From positions 18,807-82,806 of the IMG/VR virus record IMGVR_UViG_3300042321_002788: DNA of 64,000 bases; one strand, given 5' to 3'. The notes under the pieces were generated by a model. That model saw only the letters and a program-made list of their open reading frames with translations. It searched no databases and was not told the origin of the DNA. Shown here one piece after another: positions 48,851-56,056 of the stretch. The position numbers and the translations under genes were made by a program. The stretch comes from a virus. The first letter of the stretch is position 1. The number at the start of each line of letters is the position of its first letter.

Positions 48851-49144
48851 TTATTCTTTATAATTATTAATAGTTTCCCAGAAATAAATTACTAGCAGAG
48901 ATTTATTTCTTTTAAGTATTAGCTCTTGCCAAAAACGAAAACTTTCAAAAAAATTATACCATCCAAAAGGAACATCAACAAAAATACTATCTAAAATGAT
49001 AAGTAGATACCTCTCGACAAAATTGCGTATTGTTAAGATTAAGATTAAAAAACGTGGTTTTATTTCCATTTCTTTTAGTTCCGCTTTGGTTAATTTTTTC
49101 CTTAAAAATTGACTAATCTTTTTATCTAGTTGTGTTTGATTCAT
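48851..49144 (-). CDS. Small membrane protein (VPFGWYNFFE family, copy 2)
   Basis: This 97-residue protein has a basic N terminus, a hydrophobic middle (FLILILTIRNFVERYLLIIL) and DVPFGWYNFFESFRFWQELI, paralogous to the protein at 47253. It lies between the orphan repeats and the main CRISPR array on the same strand. It may have inserted into the array. Confidence 0.65.
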   Translation of the reverse strand: MNQTQLDKKISQFLRKKLTKAELKEMEIKPRFLILILTIRNFVERYLLIILDSIFVDVPFGWYNFFESFRFWQELILKRNKSLLVIYFWETINNYKE

Positions 49145-49169
49145 TGTTTTTTTTCGGGTTTAATATTTA

Positions 49170-49801
49170 GTTTAATCTTAATAAAGTTTAAGCTTAATTG
49201 TTTCAAAAGGAGATTAAAAATGTATAACGATTATACCAATGTTTCAATCCCTAATAAGGCTTAAGGTTAATTGCTTCCGATGCTGTGGCCTATGTAGAGG
49301 CTGCCGGTGAGGACTGTTTCAATCCCTAATAAGGCTTAAGGTTAATTGCTTTAATATCTCCCTTTAACTCAGACTGACCGATTTCTGTTTCAATCCCTAA
49401 TAAAGCTTAAAGTTAATTGCTTTTCATCATAGATCAGCAAGGTATTCAGGGAACTATGTTTCAATCCCTAATAAGGCTTAAGCTTAATTGCTTCATCCCC
49501 CCGTACCCGTGCGGCCTCTACACAATACCAATGTTTCAATCCCTAATAAGGCTTAAGGTTAATTGCTTCTGACACAGAACCGAGTGAGGCTGTGGACATA
49601 GAGGTTTCAATCCCTAATAAGGCTTAAGCTTAATTGCTTCGCTCTCGCTATGCAGTTAGATAGTCAACAGGATAGTTTCAATCCCTAATAAGGCTTAAGC
49701 TTAATTGCTTCCCCCCTTATAGCGAGAGACTAGGGCATAAGCCCCATGGCGATCGAGCGTTAGAGTTTCAATCCCTAATAAGGCTTAAGGTTAATTGCTT
49801 C
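49170..49801 (-). CRISPR. CRISPR array next to a TnpB/Cas12-like nuclease gene
   Basis: Eight 37-bp repeats start at 49241, 49316, 49387, 49458, 49533, 49604, 49675 and 49765, with a ninth degenerate unit at 49170-49204. As printed they begin GTTTCAATCCCTAATAAGGC and end TTGCTTC; two end in TTT. Spacers are 34-38 bp except the last (49712-49764), which is 53 bp. Base 26 varies between G and C. Degeneration at the low-coordinate end places the leader next to the nuclease gene, so transcription is probably leftward and crRNA repeats end in ATTGAAAC. No cas1 or cas2 is seen. Confidence 0.93.
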
Positions 49802-49898
49802 CCATCTTCCTTTAGCCTTTGATATAAAAGGGTTTCGGGTAAGGATTGCGCCCCATTCGCTAAAATTCAGTTTTCAAGGTTCTGCTCATTCCAAAAAA
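49802..49898 (-). promoter_or_regulatory. Putative CRISPR leader or guide-RNA-related segment
   Basis: The 97 bases between the nuclease stop and the first repeat contain, on the minus strand, GAACCTTGAAAACTGAATTT, reminiscent of cyanobacterial CRISPR leaders. GGGGCGCAATCC follows, a motif repeated inside the end of the nuclease gene at about 49941-49955. Short complementarity between CAATCCTTA and the repeat's TTAGGGATTG is too limited to call a tracrRNA. Confidence 0.45.
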
Positions 49899-51782
49899 TC
49901 AGGCTAGTAAATCCCAGATTGTAAGCTGGTCGGGGTTTTCGGGGATTGCGCCCCGTGATTTTTTAGAATTTCGCTTAGATGCCTTATTGGGTAAGGCTTC
50001 CAGGTTATTTATGCCGTGGCTATCCTCGCACGGCTGAGGTGGGGCGGAAGAAAAAATAAGGGATTGCGAGTCATTCTCGGACTGAGTGGGAGTGCGATTC
50101 CCTTCCTGCTTTATCTGCTTACTAATCGAGTGTTCGGCATTCTCTATTGGCGCGTCCCCAATAGACTCTTGATTTGCATCAAGATCAGGCGTGAATTTCC
50201 CTGCTAAACCAGGGTATTTTCCAATCATAGAGACAGGAAACTTGATTAAAGAGCTAATCGCTCTTAAAAACTCATCTCGTAAGCCACGGATCAGAATATT
50301 TGCGGCGGCATTCTGATCGGCGTGGGCTTCATAGCCACAGCTAACACATCTAAACTTTGATTGACTAACGCGGTTAGCTTTATCAATATTACCACAATTG
50401 AAGCAAGTTTGTGAAGTATGTTTAGGATTAACTCGGATCACTTTTCTGCCACGTTCGTTAGCTTTATTTTCGATAAATGTACGAAGTTGTCCAATAGCAT
50501 TATCAAGTAATGCCTTATTTAATCCGGACTTTCTTTTTTTGCCATTTTGTTTATAGCCATCACCGTCTTCTCTTTCTTTAGGTTTTGCGGCGGCTGTCAT
50601 GTTTTTTAGTTTTAAATCTTCTAAAATAACTGATTGATATTCGCTGGTTATTTTATGGGCTAATTGAGCATTTCTCCCTTTTCGCTGACGAGCAATTTTC
50701 TCATGAACACGGGCAAGTTTAGCGTAGGTTTTACGCTGATTATTAGAGTTATCTTTTTGCCTAGAAGCTTGACGCTGTAGTCGGTTAAGTCGCTTTTTCT
50801 GAATTTTTGCGTAGCGTTTAGCTTCTGATTGTCTCCCTAAGTCATCGGTAAATATTGCCACAGCACCCATATCTAAACCAACACATTTATCAGATTCTTT
50901 ATAGATCATGTCGTCGGTTTCAACGGTTAACTGTAGATAATATCCCGTCGCTTTACGAGTAATTTTAGCCATTCGGGGAGCTTTCCCTTGTAGTCGGTCA
51001 ATCCCCCGTACTTTCAGTAATCCTATCTTTGAAGAAACAATAACCCCATTAGATTCAATCTTTATAGTTTCAGGTTGACCGTTAACAAGAGTCTCTACCT
51101 TATCCCGTCTTCTTTTAAACTTAGGAATCCCACGGATACCTTTTTTAGCGGCATCATAAGCAGGTTTAATCACACTTCTAAAAAAGCCTTTTTTAAACTC
51201 TGTTTCAATTTCACCGATAAATTTTGCTGTATCTTCTCGAAAGTAAAAAGCAAGTTTCTCCCTATTGAGATAATTAATAGCATCCTTGTCAATATTTTCG
51301 GCATTCTTGAAACGACGGATAGGAATAGCATATAAGGGAGTATATTCTTTTCTGTTGCTTGTCTTTTTAAAATAGGCAATTTTACAGCAAGGATTGCCAA
51401 TTAAAAGTTCTTTTTCTTTATCTTTAAGGGCTTTAAACTCTTTTTCGTCATAATCCCCAGAATAACTTAACTCCCATATTTCAGGGCTAAACTCATCAAA
51501 TTTATGTTTTTTGCGATAATATCTTTGCTTTGATTCTTCCTTAAGTGCGATCGAAAGATTCCAGAGTAACTTACACGCCGCTAAAGAACGATCAATCTCT
51601 GTGATTTGTTCTTTAGTAGGATGTATCTTAAATTCCAAGACTTCCATAGAAGATTTTTCTTCTTTTTTCTTAGGAGTCTTTTTTACGATACTAAACCCTA
51701 GATGCCCATCTTTAGAACTAGGCGTTTTTTGAATTTGATACTCATCTACTTTACGCTTAACTTTACTTTCTTTGGCTTTCAT
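49899..51782 (-). CDS. Compact TnpB/Cas12-like RuvC nuclease (type V-U-like CRISPR effector)
   Basis: The ATG at 51782 has AGAAGG 8 bases upstream and suits the promoter TSS; an ATG at 51800 would add 6 residues. In the resulting 627 residues the RuvC centre is complete: D304 (GLDMGA), E388 (VILEDL) and D489 (HADQNAAANI). A Cys4 zinc ribbon (C460/C463/C479/C482) lies between II and III. The N-terminal ~290 residues carry the TnpB-type opening (FKIHPTKEQ, CKLLWNLS). It is longer than TnpB (~400) and ends in a ~125-residue hydrophilic tail with DQLTIWDLLA. Next to the array it should act as an RNA-guided DNA binder or nuclease. Confidence 0.87.
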   Translation of the reverse strand: MKAKESKVKRKVDEYQIQKTPSSKDGHLGFSIVKKTPKKKEEKSSMEVLEFKIHPTKEQITEIDRSLAACKLLWNLSIALKEESKQRYYRKKHKFDEFSPEIWELSYSGDYDEKEFKALKDKEKELLIGNPCCKIAYFKKTSNRKEYTPLYAIPIRRFKNAENIDKDAINYLNREKLAFYFREDTAKFIGEIETEFKKGFFRSVIKPAYDAAKKGIRGIPKFKRRRDKVETLVNGQPETIKIESNGVIVSSKIGLLKVRGIDRLQGKAPRMAKITRKATGYYLQLTVETDDMIYKESDKCVGLDMGAVAIFTDDLGRQSEAKRYAKIQKKRLNRLQRQASRQKDNSNNQRKTYAKLARVHEKIARQRKGRNAQLAHKITSEYQSVILEDLKLKNMTAAAKPKEREDGDGYKQNGKKRKSGLNKALLDNAIGQLRTFIENKANERGRKVIRVNPKHTSQTCFNCGNIDKANRVSQSKFRCVSCGYEAHADQNAAANILIRGLRDEFLRAISSLIKFPVSMIGKYPGLAGKFTPDLDANQESIGDAPIENAEHSISKQIKQEGNRTPTQSENDSQSLIFSSAPPQPCEDSHGINNLEALPNKASKRNSKKSRGAIPENPDQLTIWDLLA

Positions 51783-51810
51783 AGATCGACCTTCTTTCAT
51801 TTTTATTTAA

Positions 51811-51839
51811 ATCTACCATAACCCTGCTAGAAATGTCAA
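51811..51839 (-). promoter_or_regulatory. Promoter of the nuclease gene
   Basis: On the minus strand TTGACA (51839-51834) and GTAGAT (51816-51811) are 17 bases apart. The sequence from TTGACATTTCTAG to GTAGATTTAA is almost identical to the promoter at 52270-52298. Confidence 0.75.
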
Positions 51840-51891
51840 GTAAGAAGTCTAAAGATTTTTAATGTCAAATAATGGGATACCAGTTCCCACA

Positions 51892-52224
51892 TCAGATATA
51901 GCCCAACCTATAAAAGTTAAAGGCAGTAGTATCAATATGAAGGGGAAACCCTATAGCTTCCCAATAGTATAATAGTCTTGGCGCGTCAAGAACCTGAACC
52001 GTATAATTTAATCCTGTTTCAGTGAGGATAAATTTTTCAAAAATCTCTGGGGCAACTAAAACAGAACAATAGCTAGTATCGTTAAATTTACCAGATTTTT
52101 TGGCTAATTCAGAAGTAATTGCGATCAAAATCTCTTTTGTAAGTAATCTTTCTTGCGATATATTGCAACTATCTAAGTTAGTCCAAGCGGTAAATTTAAC
52201 ATAATTAGATCGGGAATTAAACAT
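51892..52224 (-). CDS. Hypothetical protein upstream of the CRISPR nuclease
   Basis: This 110-residue soluble protein (MFNSRSNYVKFTAWTNLDSC onwards) has a near-copy of the nuclease gene's promoter and lies directly upstream of it on the same strand. No family is recognised. The duplicated promoter suggests matched expression with the nuclease, which makes it a candidate accessory or anti-defence protein, by inference only. Confidence 0.65.
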   Translation of the reverse strand: MFNSRSNYVKFTAWTNLDSCNISQERLLTKEILIAITSELAKKSGKFNDTSYCSVLVAPEIFEKFILTETGLNYTVQVLDAPRLLYYWEAIGFPLHIDTTAFNFYRLGYI

Positions 52225-52269
52225 AACTTATAGTAAAAAAAGGTGCTAAACTATATTTGACTAACTTAA

Positions 52270-52298
52270 ATCTACCATAAGCCTACTAGAAATGTCAA
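52270..52298 (-). promoter_or_regulatory. Promoter duplicated from/with the nuclease promoter
   Basis: TTGACA (52298-52293) and GTAGAT (52275-52270) are spaced 17 bases. It differs from the nuclease promoter at about 2 of 30 positions. It overlaps the start of the small plus-strand RHH frame. Confidence 0.75.
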
Positions 52299-52432
52299 GT
52301 AAAAATTATTATCCTCTTAACGTCCGTACATCAGAATCAGAAGAGAAAAAGCTAAAAAACTACTGTAAAGCCCAAAAGCGGTCAATAACCGAGGTAGTCC
52401 GAGAATTGATTAGAAGTTTACCCGATAACTAA
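52292..52432 (+). CDS. Tiny ribbon-helix-helix protein
   Basis: This 46-residue frame reads YYPLNVRTSESEEKKLKNYC...SITEVVRELIRSL, an N-terminal strand plus two helices exactly as in CopG/Arc proteins. A terminator follows at 52462. Its start overlaps the minus-strand promoter, so binding there could regulate the divergent gene. Support is the fold pattern, not a clear ribosome binding site. Confidence 0.6.
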   Translation: MSSKNYYPLNVRTSESEEKKLKNYCKAQKRSITEVVRELIRSLPDN

Positions 52433-52458
52433 TCAAGGGTGTTGTCGGGATAGCTAAC

Positions 52459-52492
52459 ACAAAAAGTGCCAGTTTACAGACTGGCACTTTTA
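52459..52492 (+). terminator. Perfect hairpin terminator
   Basis: AAAAGTGCCAGT pairs with ACTGGCACTTTT around 6 bases, with flanking A and T runs so that it can work in both directions. Confidence 0.85.
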
Positions 52493-52546
52493 ACTTTATT
52501 CCCCAATTAACAGTTACTTGACGATTTTAGTGAGAAGAAAAAAATA

Positions 52547-52586
52547 GTTAAAGAGAGAGGATTAAAATAATCCTCTCTCTTTTTTA
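52547..52586 (+). terminator. Second perfect hairpin terminator
   Basis: AAAGAGAGAGGATT pairs with AATCCTCTCTCTTT around AAAAT, followed by further T residues. Two strong terminators within 100 bases insulate the RHH/CRISPR side from the repeat block. Confidence 0.85.
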
Positions 52587-52589
52587 GTT

Positions 52590-52875
52590 TCCTGTACTGG
52601 CAGTCGTTGTTAGATTGTAATTAGATTGTAGATACTCTTATTAACAATGAAACCCTTACAGGGATTAGCTTTTACGCTTTGTTAATACTGTTAACACCAT
52701 TCCCCGATGTTATTTTTTTACGCTCTTACTGCTGAGGCTGTCTTGCCCCTTTACCCTATTTTCTTTTTTCCTCTATACGGCATCAACGGCATCAACAAAG
52801 TTTAAAACCTATATATATCAAGACCTCCATTGTTAATATCCTTATCTACAATTTATTAACGATAATAACTTAGTT
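52590..52875. repeat. Non-coding repeat block (cluster 4)
   Basis: No gene is seen. TAGATTGTAGATACTCTTAT, GCTTTTACGCTTTGTTAATA and CTATATATATCAAGACCTCC followed by TTGTTAATATCCTTATCTAC match clusters 1 and 3, with one direct and one inverted portion. It lies just upstream of a replication/recombination gene unit. Confidence 0.7.
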
Positions 52876-52929
52876 CTTCTGTACTATTATCTTTTTGTAA
52901 GTTTTTTGCAAGTTTTTTTTTAAAAATAC

Positions 52930-52958
52930 TTGACAATTCTAGCAATCTACTATAAGAT
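52930..52958 (+). promoter_or_regulatory. Strong sigma70-type promoter
   Basis: TTGACA at 52930 and TAAGAT at 52953 are 17 bases apart, with the family element ATTCTAG just after the -35. It drives the unit beginning at 52985, whose ATG is preceded by AGAGGAG. Confidence 0.85.
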
Positions 52959-52984
52959 TGTATTAATCAAATTTTAGAGGAGCG

Positions 52985-53278
52985 ATGCTTATCACCCATA
53001 TCTCGGTAGATTATAGACAGAAAGTCAATCTTGGTAACTTTGAGTCCGTGGATGTAAGTATAAATATTCATGGGAAACCAGAAGACGACGAAGATGCTGA
53101 TGCTTGCTATGAATTTCTTTTAAATCAAGCACAGCGAGTAGTTATGTCAAAACTTCTGGAAGTAACAGAGGCTCATGATGTCACTTGCCCAAGTGTGGTC
53201 AAGTATTTTGCTGGTAAAGAAACAGACGAGTTTCCTTCCTCTTATAGATTTAGCGACCCTAGCAACCTTCCTTTTTAG
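52985..53278 (+). CDS. Hypothetical early protein
   Basis: This 97-residue acidic protein (HGKPEDDEDADACYEFLLNQ) is first in the unit led by a strong promoter and lies 11 bases before the gp3-like gene. Its size, position and composition suggest a partner of the downstream recombination/replication protein. No family can be named. Confidence 0.7.
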   Translation: MLITHISVDYRQKVNLGNFESVDVSINIHGKPEDDEDADACYEFLLNQAQRVVMSKLLEVTEAHDVTCPSVVKYFAGKETDEFPSSYRFSDPSNLPF

Positions 53279-53289
53279 GAGTAAAAACA

Positions 53290-54297
53290 ATGCCTATAAA
53301 ATCTTTGACAACAAGACAAGCCCGGTTCCTTAGACTGGGTATAATTCGCAAAGGGGGAGAAAAAAAAGAAAACCCTAAAAGACCTGGCACTCTAATAAGC
53401 GGAGATGATTTAGAATATTTTCGCATTGATTCTGATATTCAAGGAATCAACGAAAAATTTACCGCTATTTACGGGAAAGAACCAAAGCAATTAGATTGCT
53501 TGTTACCTTTTCCTTATACAGACCAAGTATTTCCTTGTTGGATGGAACAGTGGAATGATAAAGATTTAAAAACCTCTGGGTTAATGATTCGGTGCGACGA
53601 GGAAAAGCAACATATCTACCAACAAGCTGGCAAAATGATTGCCACTAATCCTATCCCGTGCAAACGACAACAAAATCCTGACGGAAGTTATTCAGGGTGT
53701 AAATGCAAGCAAGTTGGGCGATTGCAGATTGTTTTACCTAAATTAGGTGAACTAGGATACTTTGAAGTCGAAACCCATTCAAAGTGGGATATTATCGGAC
53801 TAACAGAGCAACTACTAGCTATTGAAACATCGGCTGGTAGTTTGATTGGTATCCCTTTTCTATTAGAACGCGGGTCAAGAGAGCTATCTTATCCCTTACC
53901 AGACGGAAAAAGGGGACGAAAGACTTTTAGTCTTTTATCAATCCGTGTTCACCCTAGCAGAGCGTCTCAAGTTCTAGAAGTCATTGAAACAAAAGCCTTT
54001 CAACAATTTACGGGAAATGTAGAACCTGTCAGAACTCTAACTCCTGCGTCAACGGGAAACGTAAAATTGTTCAACGCTTCGCAATCACTGTCAGAGGATC
54101 GCAAGCAGGCTGGAATTACTTGGGCTGTAAATCAAGGATTACCTCAACCAGAAGCTTTGCAAATCGCCCAACAAGCAACCTCCGAAAAAGAATTGGCCGA
54201 CCTCCTAAAAAAAGCTATAGACGCAAGGCTAAAGCCAGTAATAGAAGTTTGCAGTGAAAATATTGATCCTGGTGAACTTCTTAGTGAAGATTTTTAA
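53290..54297 (+). CDS. gp3-like recombination directionality factor homologue
   Basis: This 335-residue protein has ARFLRLGIIRKGGEKK, LEYFRIDSDIQG, then IYGKEPKQLDCLLPF and a Cys-rich stretch (IPCKRQQNPDGSYSGCKC). This order resembles gp3/RDF-like proteins, which bind serine integrases and switch them to excision. No serine integrase is visible in the window, so it may act on one elsewhere or serve in replication. The AGGAG site is good. Moderate confidence from pattern memory. Confidence 0.55.
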   Translation: MPIKSLTTRQARFLRLGIIRKGGEKKENPKRPGTLISGDDLEYFRIDSDIQGINEKFTAIYGKEPKQLDCLLPFPYTDQVFPCWMEQWNDKDLKTSGLMIRCDEEKQHIYQQAGKMIATNPIPCKRQQNPDGSYSGCKCKQVGRLQIVLPKLGELGYFEVETHSKWDIIGLTEQLLAIETSAGSLIGIPFLLERGSRELSYPLPDGKRGRKTFSLLSIRVHPSRASQVLEVIETKAFQQFTGNVEPVRTLTPASTGNVKLFNASQSLSEDRKQAGITWAVNQGLPQPEALQIAQQATSEKELADLLKKAIDARLKPVIEVCSENIDPGELLSEDF

Positions 54298-54350
54298 TTA
54301 GTTGCCAGTTGTCAGTTGTCAGTTATCAGCAACTTATTAGGAGTAAATCA

Positions 54351-54608
54351 ATGTCTGTGTTCCCAGTTTTCAAAATAATCAAAATGCTCCGATCTCCAGA
54401 AGATGACATGACAGATTTTATCTTTTTAGGACAACAATATCGGTTAATAGCAAGGCCAATAAAATACTGGAAGTATTTTCCGTTTTCTCCGAGGTTTTGC
54501 GGTAAGCGTTTTTTTTATCAGTGTCCGTGGCTAACCATTTTTTCTTTACACAGCGCTGATCCTAGCGTTTTGTTAGACGATGAAAGTAATTCACTTAAAA
54601 ACCATTAG
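54351..54608 (+). CDS. Hypothetical small protein
   Basis: An earlier in-frame ATG lies in the TTATCAG repeat, but TTAGGAG before the ATG at 54351 sets an 85-residue product. It is basic and aromatic-rich (PIKYWKYFPFSPRFCGKRFF). No family is recognised. Confidence 0.6.
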   Translation: MSVFPVFKIIKMLRSPEDDMTDFIFLGQQYRLIARPIKYWKYFPFSPRFCGKRFFYQCPWLTIFSLHSADPSVLLDDESNSLKNH

Positions 54609-54618
54609 GAGTAAACCA

Positions 54619-54756
54619 ATGACACATCAAGAAGAATTAATGAAAGATTGGAGTTTAGAACGACAAGTTAAAGCTTTATCCATCGTGGCTCCTAATTTAC
54701 ATCTTTTTATGGAATATAACCCAGAACAGTTAATGGCATTAAGGAGTATTAAATGA
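54619..54756 (+). CDS. Small helical protein
   Basis: This 45-residue frame (MTHQEELMKDWSLERQVKAL onwards) has TTAGGAG before its ATG, and its TGA overlaps the ATG of the next gene (ATGA). Both points support a real, translationally coupled gene. Confidence 0.65.
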   Translation: MTHQEELMKDWSLERQVKALSIVAPNLHLFMEYNPEQLMALRSIK

Positions 54757-55172
54757 ATCTGAATCTCTTAAGTCGTGATTGGTGGGATGAACTGACTTCC
54801 CAGCAAATACAAGAAATCTTAGTTGAAAGCAGCAAAAACCAATGGAAAGTTTTAAGTACAGGGCAAGTCGAAAATATTTGCTTGCATGGATTGGTGGCTA
54901 ACCTAGTTTTTAGTGTAGGCATTAATCAAGTACAGCAATTAAAGGCAGATTTTGAGATTACTTGCGATTCTGGCAAGACTAAAAAAGTAATCAAGATTAA
55001 TTTAACATTTGTAGAATTGAAATCTACAAACTTGCTATTTGAAACATTAACAAGTTTATCGGAATCAAATAATCCGTATATATGGATTAAAGGTAAGGCG
55101 ATTAATCTTCCAGAAATTACGATTCTTGTTAACGAATGGGGAAAACGCTATGAAGACCTAAAAATGCCTTAA
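54753..55172 (+). CDS. Hypothetical protein
   Basis: This 139-residue protein overlaps the preceding small gene by 4 bases. It is alpha/beta (LSRDWWDELTSQQIQEILVE at the start). No family is recognised. It precedes the membrane protein family. Confidence 0.65.
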   Translation: MNLNLLSRDWWDELTSQQIQEILVESSKNQWKVLSTGQVENICLHGLVANLVFSVGINQVQQLKADFEITCDSGKTKKVIKINLTFVELKSTNLLFETLTSLSESNNPYIWIKGKAINLPEITILVNEWGKRYEDLKMP

Positions 55173-55205
55173 AAGTAAAAACTAGCACAATTGGGGAGTA
55201 AAACA

Positions 55206-55607
55206 GTGAACATCAACTCGCATCTCAAAGAGGAGCTATATAAGCTTATGATTAAAAATAAATATCTCGAATTATCTCTTGACTCAAAAAATTGGATTGA
55301 TGATTTATTAAAAAAATCTCAAACTAGCCAAATAACTAACGAGATATTAATCTGGTGGTGGGAAGGAGATATACAAAAAGGATACGTCTATCTGTACTTA
55401 TTCGATGGTAAATGGAATCTCTCTTTTATTAATCGGGTTAAATTTTGGGTTATAACTATTCTTATGCCTATATGTACAGGAGTTGCTATTCCTTCTCCTC
55501 TTAAAAAAGATTTTGATCTTTTCAGAGAAGCTTTAACACTAGCGTCGATTTTTCTAGCAGAAAAAAGCTGGTATAAAGAAATAACCGACAATACAACTAA
55601 GGAGTAA
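55206..55607 (+). CDS. Membrane protein family, copy 1 (GTG start)
   Basis: GGGGAG at 55194-55199 and the GTG at 55206 give 133 residues. The C-terminal half carries TGVAIPSPLKKDFDLFREAL and LASIFLAEKSW, the family signature shared with genes at 55612, 56057 and 18432, with hydrophobic stretches before and after. The N-terminal third diverges most from the others. Function unknown. Confidence 0.7.
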   Translation: MNINSHLKEELYKLMIKNKYLELSLDSKNWIDDLLKKSQTSQITNEILIWWWEGDIQKGYVYLYLFDGKWNLSFINRVKFWVITILMPICTGVAIPSPLKKDFDLFREALTLASIFLAEKSWYKEITDNTTKE

Positions 55608-55611
55608 AAAA

Positions 55612-56052
55612 ATGAAAAGCCTGACCTATCGAGTGCTAATCAACTTAAGCTACGCTGAGTTGCCAACAGAAGCCAAGCAATATGTTGATCGCTTAGTTCT
55701 TGAAACATCAAAAGAACCCTTTGCATCGAAAATATTAGAAGGAGTTTATGAAAACGTAATCAAAGCAGATGACAATGATATAGAATGTCTTCTTTTAAGC
55801 GGTGCATTTATTGACGCTGATTCAAATAGGAAAGTAGGATGTTTTTGGCGTTTTAAAACTGCTATATTCCAGTTTATCTTTTCGATTTTAACAGGTGTAG
55901 CAATACCTAATCTTTTCAAGAAAAACTATTGTCTTTTTCTACAATCTCTTGTTATAGCTAGTTACCTTGTAAAAGAGGGTTATGTCATTCTCCCATTGTT
56001 TGGGATACGAATAAAGCAAGAAACAACTAAAAATAATCTACAGAAGGAGTAA
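55612..56052 (+). CDS. Membrane protein family, copy 2
   Basis: This 146-residue protein has LPTEAKQYVDRLVLETSKEP near the start and ILTGVAIPNLFKKNYCLFLQ later, matching the other family members. AAGGAG precedes the ATG. Tandem arrangement with copies 1 and 3 (gaps of 4 bases) shows local duplication. Confidence 0.7.
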   Translation: MKSLTYRVLINLSYAELPTEAKQYVDRLVLETSKEPFASKILEGVYENVIKADDNDIECLLLSGAFIDADSNRKVGCFWRFKTAIFQFIFSILTGVAIPNLFKKNYCLFLQSLVIASYLVKEGYVILPLFGIRIKQETTKNNLQKE

Positions 56053-56056
56053 CCCA

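Noticed and set aside
49932-49957. tracrRNA anti-repeat
   Set aside because: Complementarity to the repeat is limited to about 6-7 bases with a bulge, not more than expected by chance in this short region.
49899-51800. Plain IS200/IS605 insertion sequence
   Set aside because: No TnpA transposase frame lies next to it, I see no clear transposon ends, the protein is far longer than usual TnpB, and a CRISPR array abuts its 3' side.
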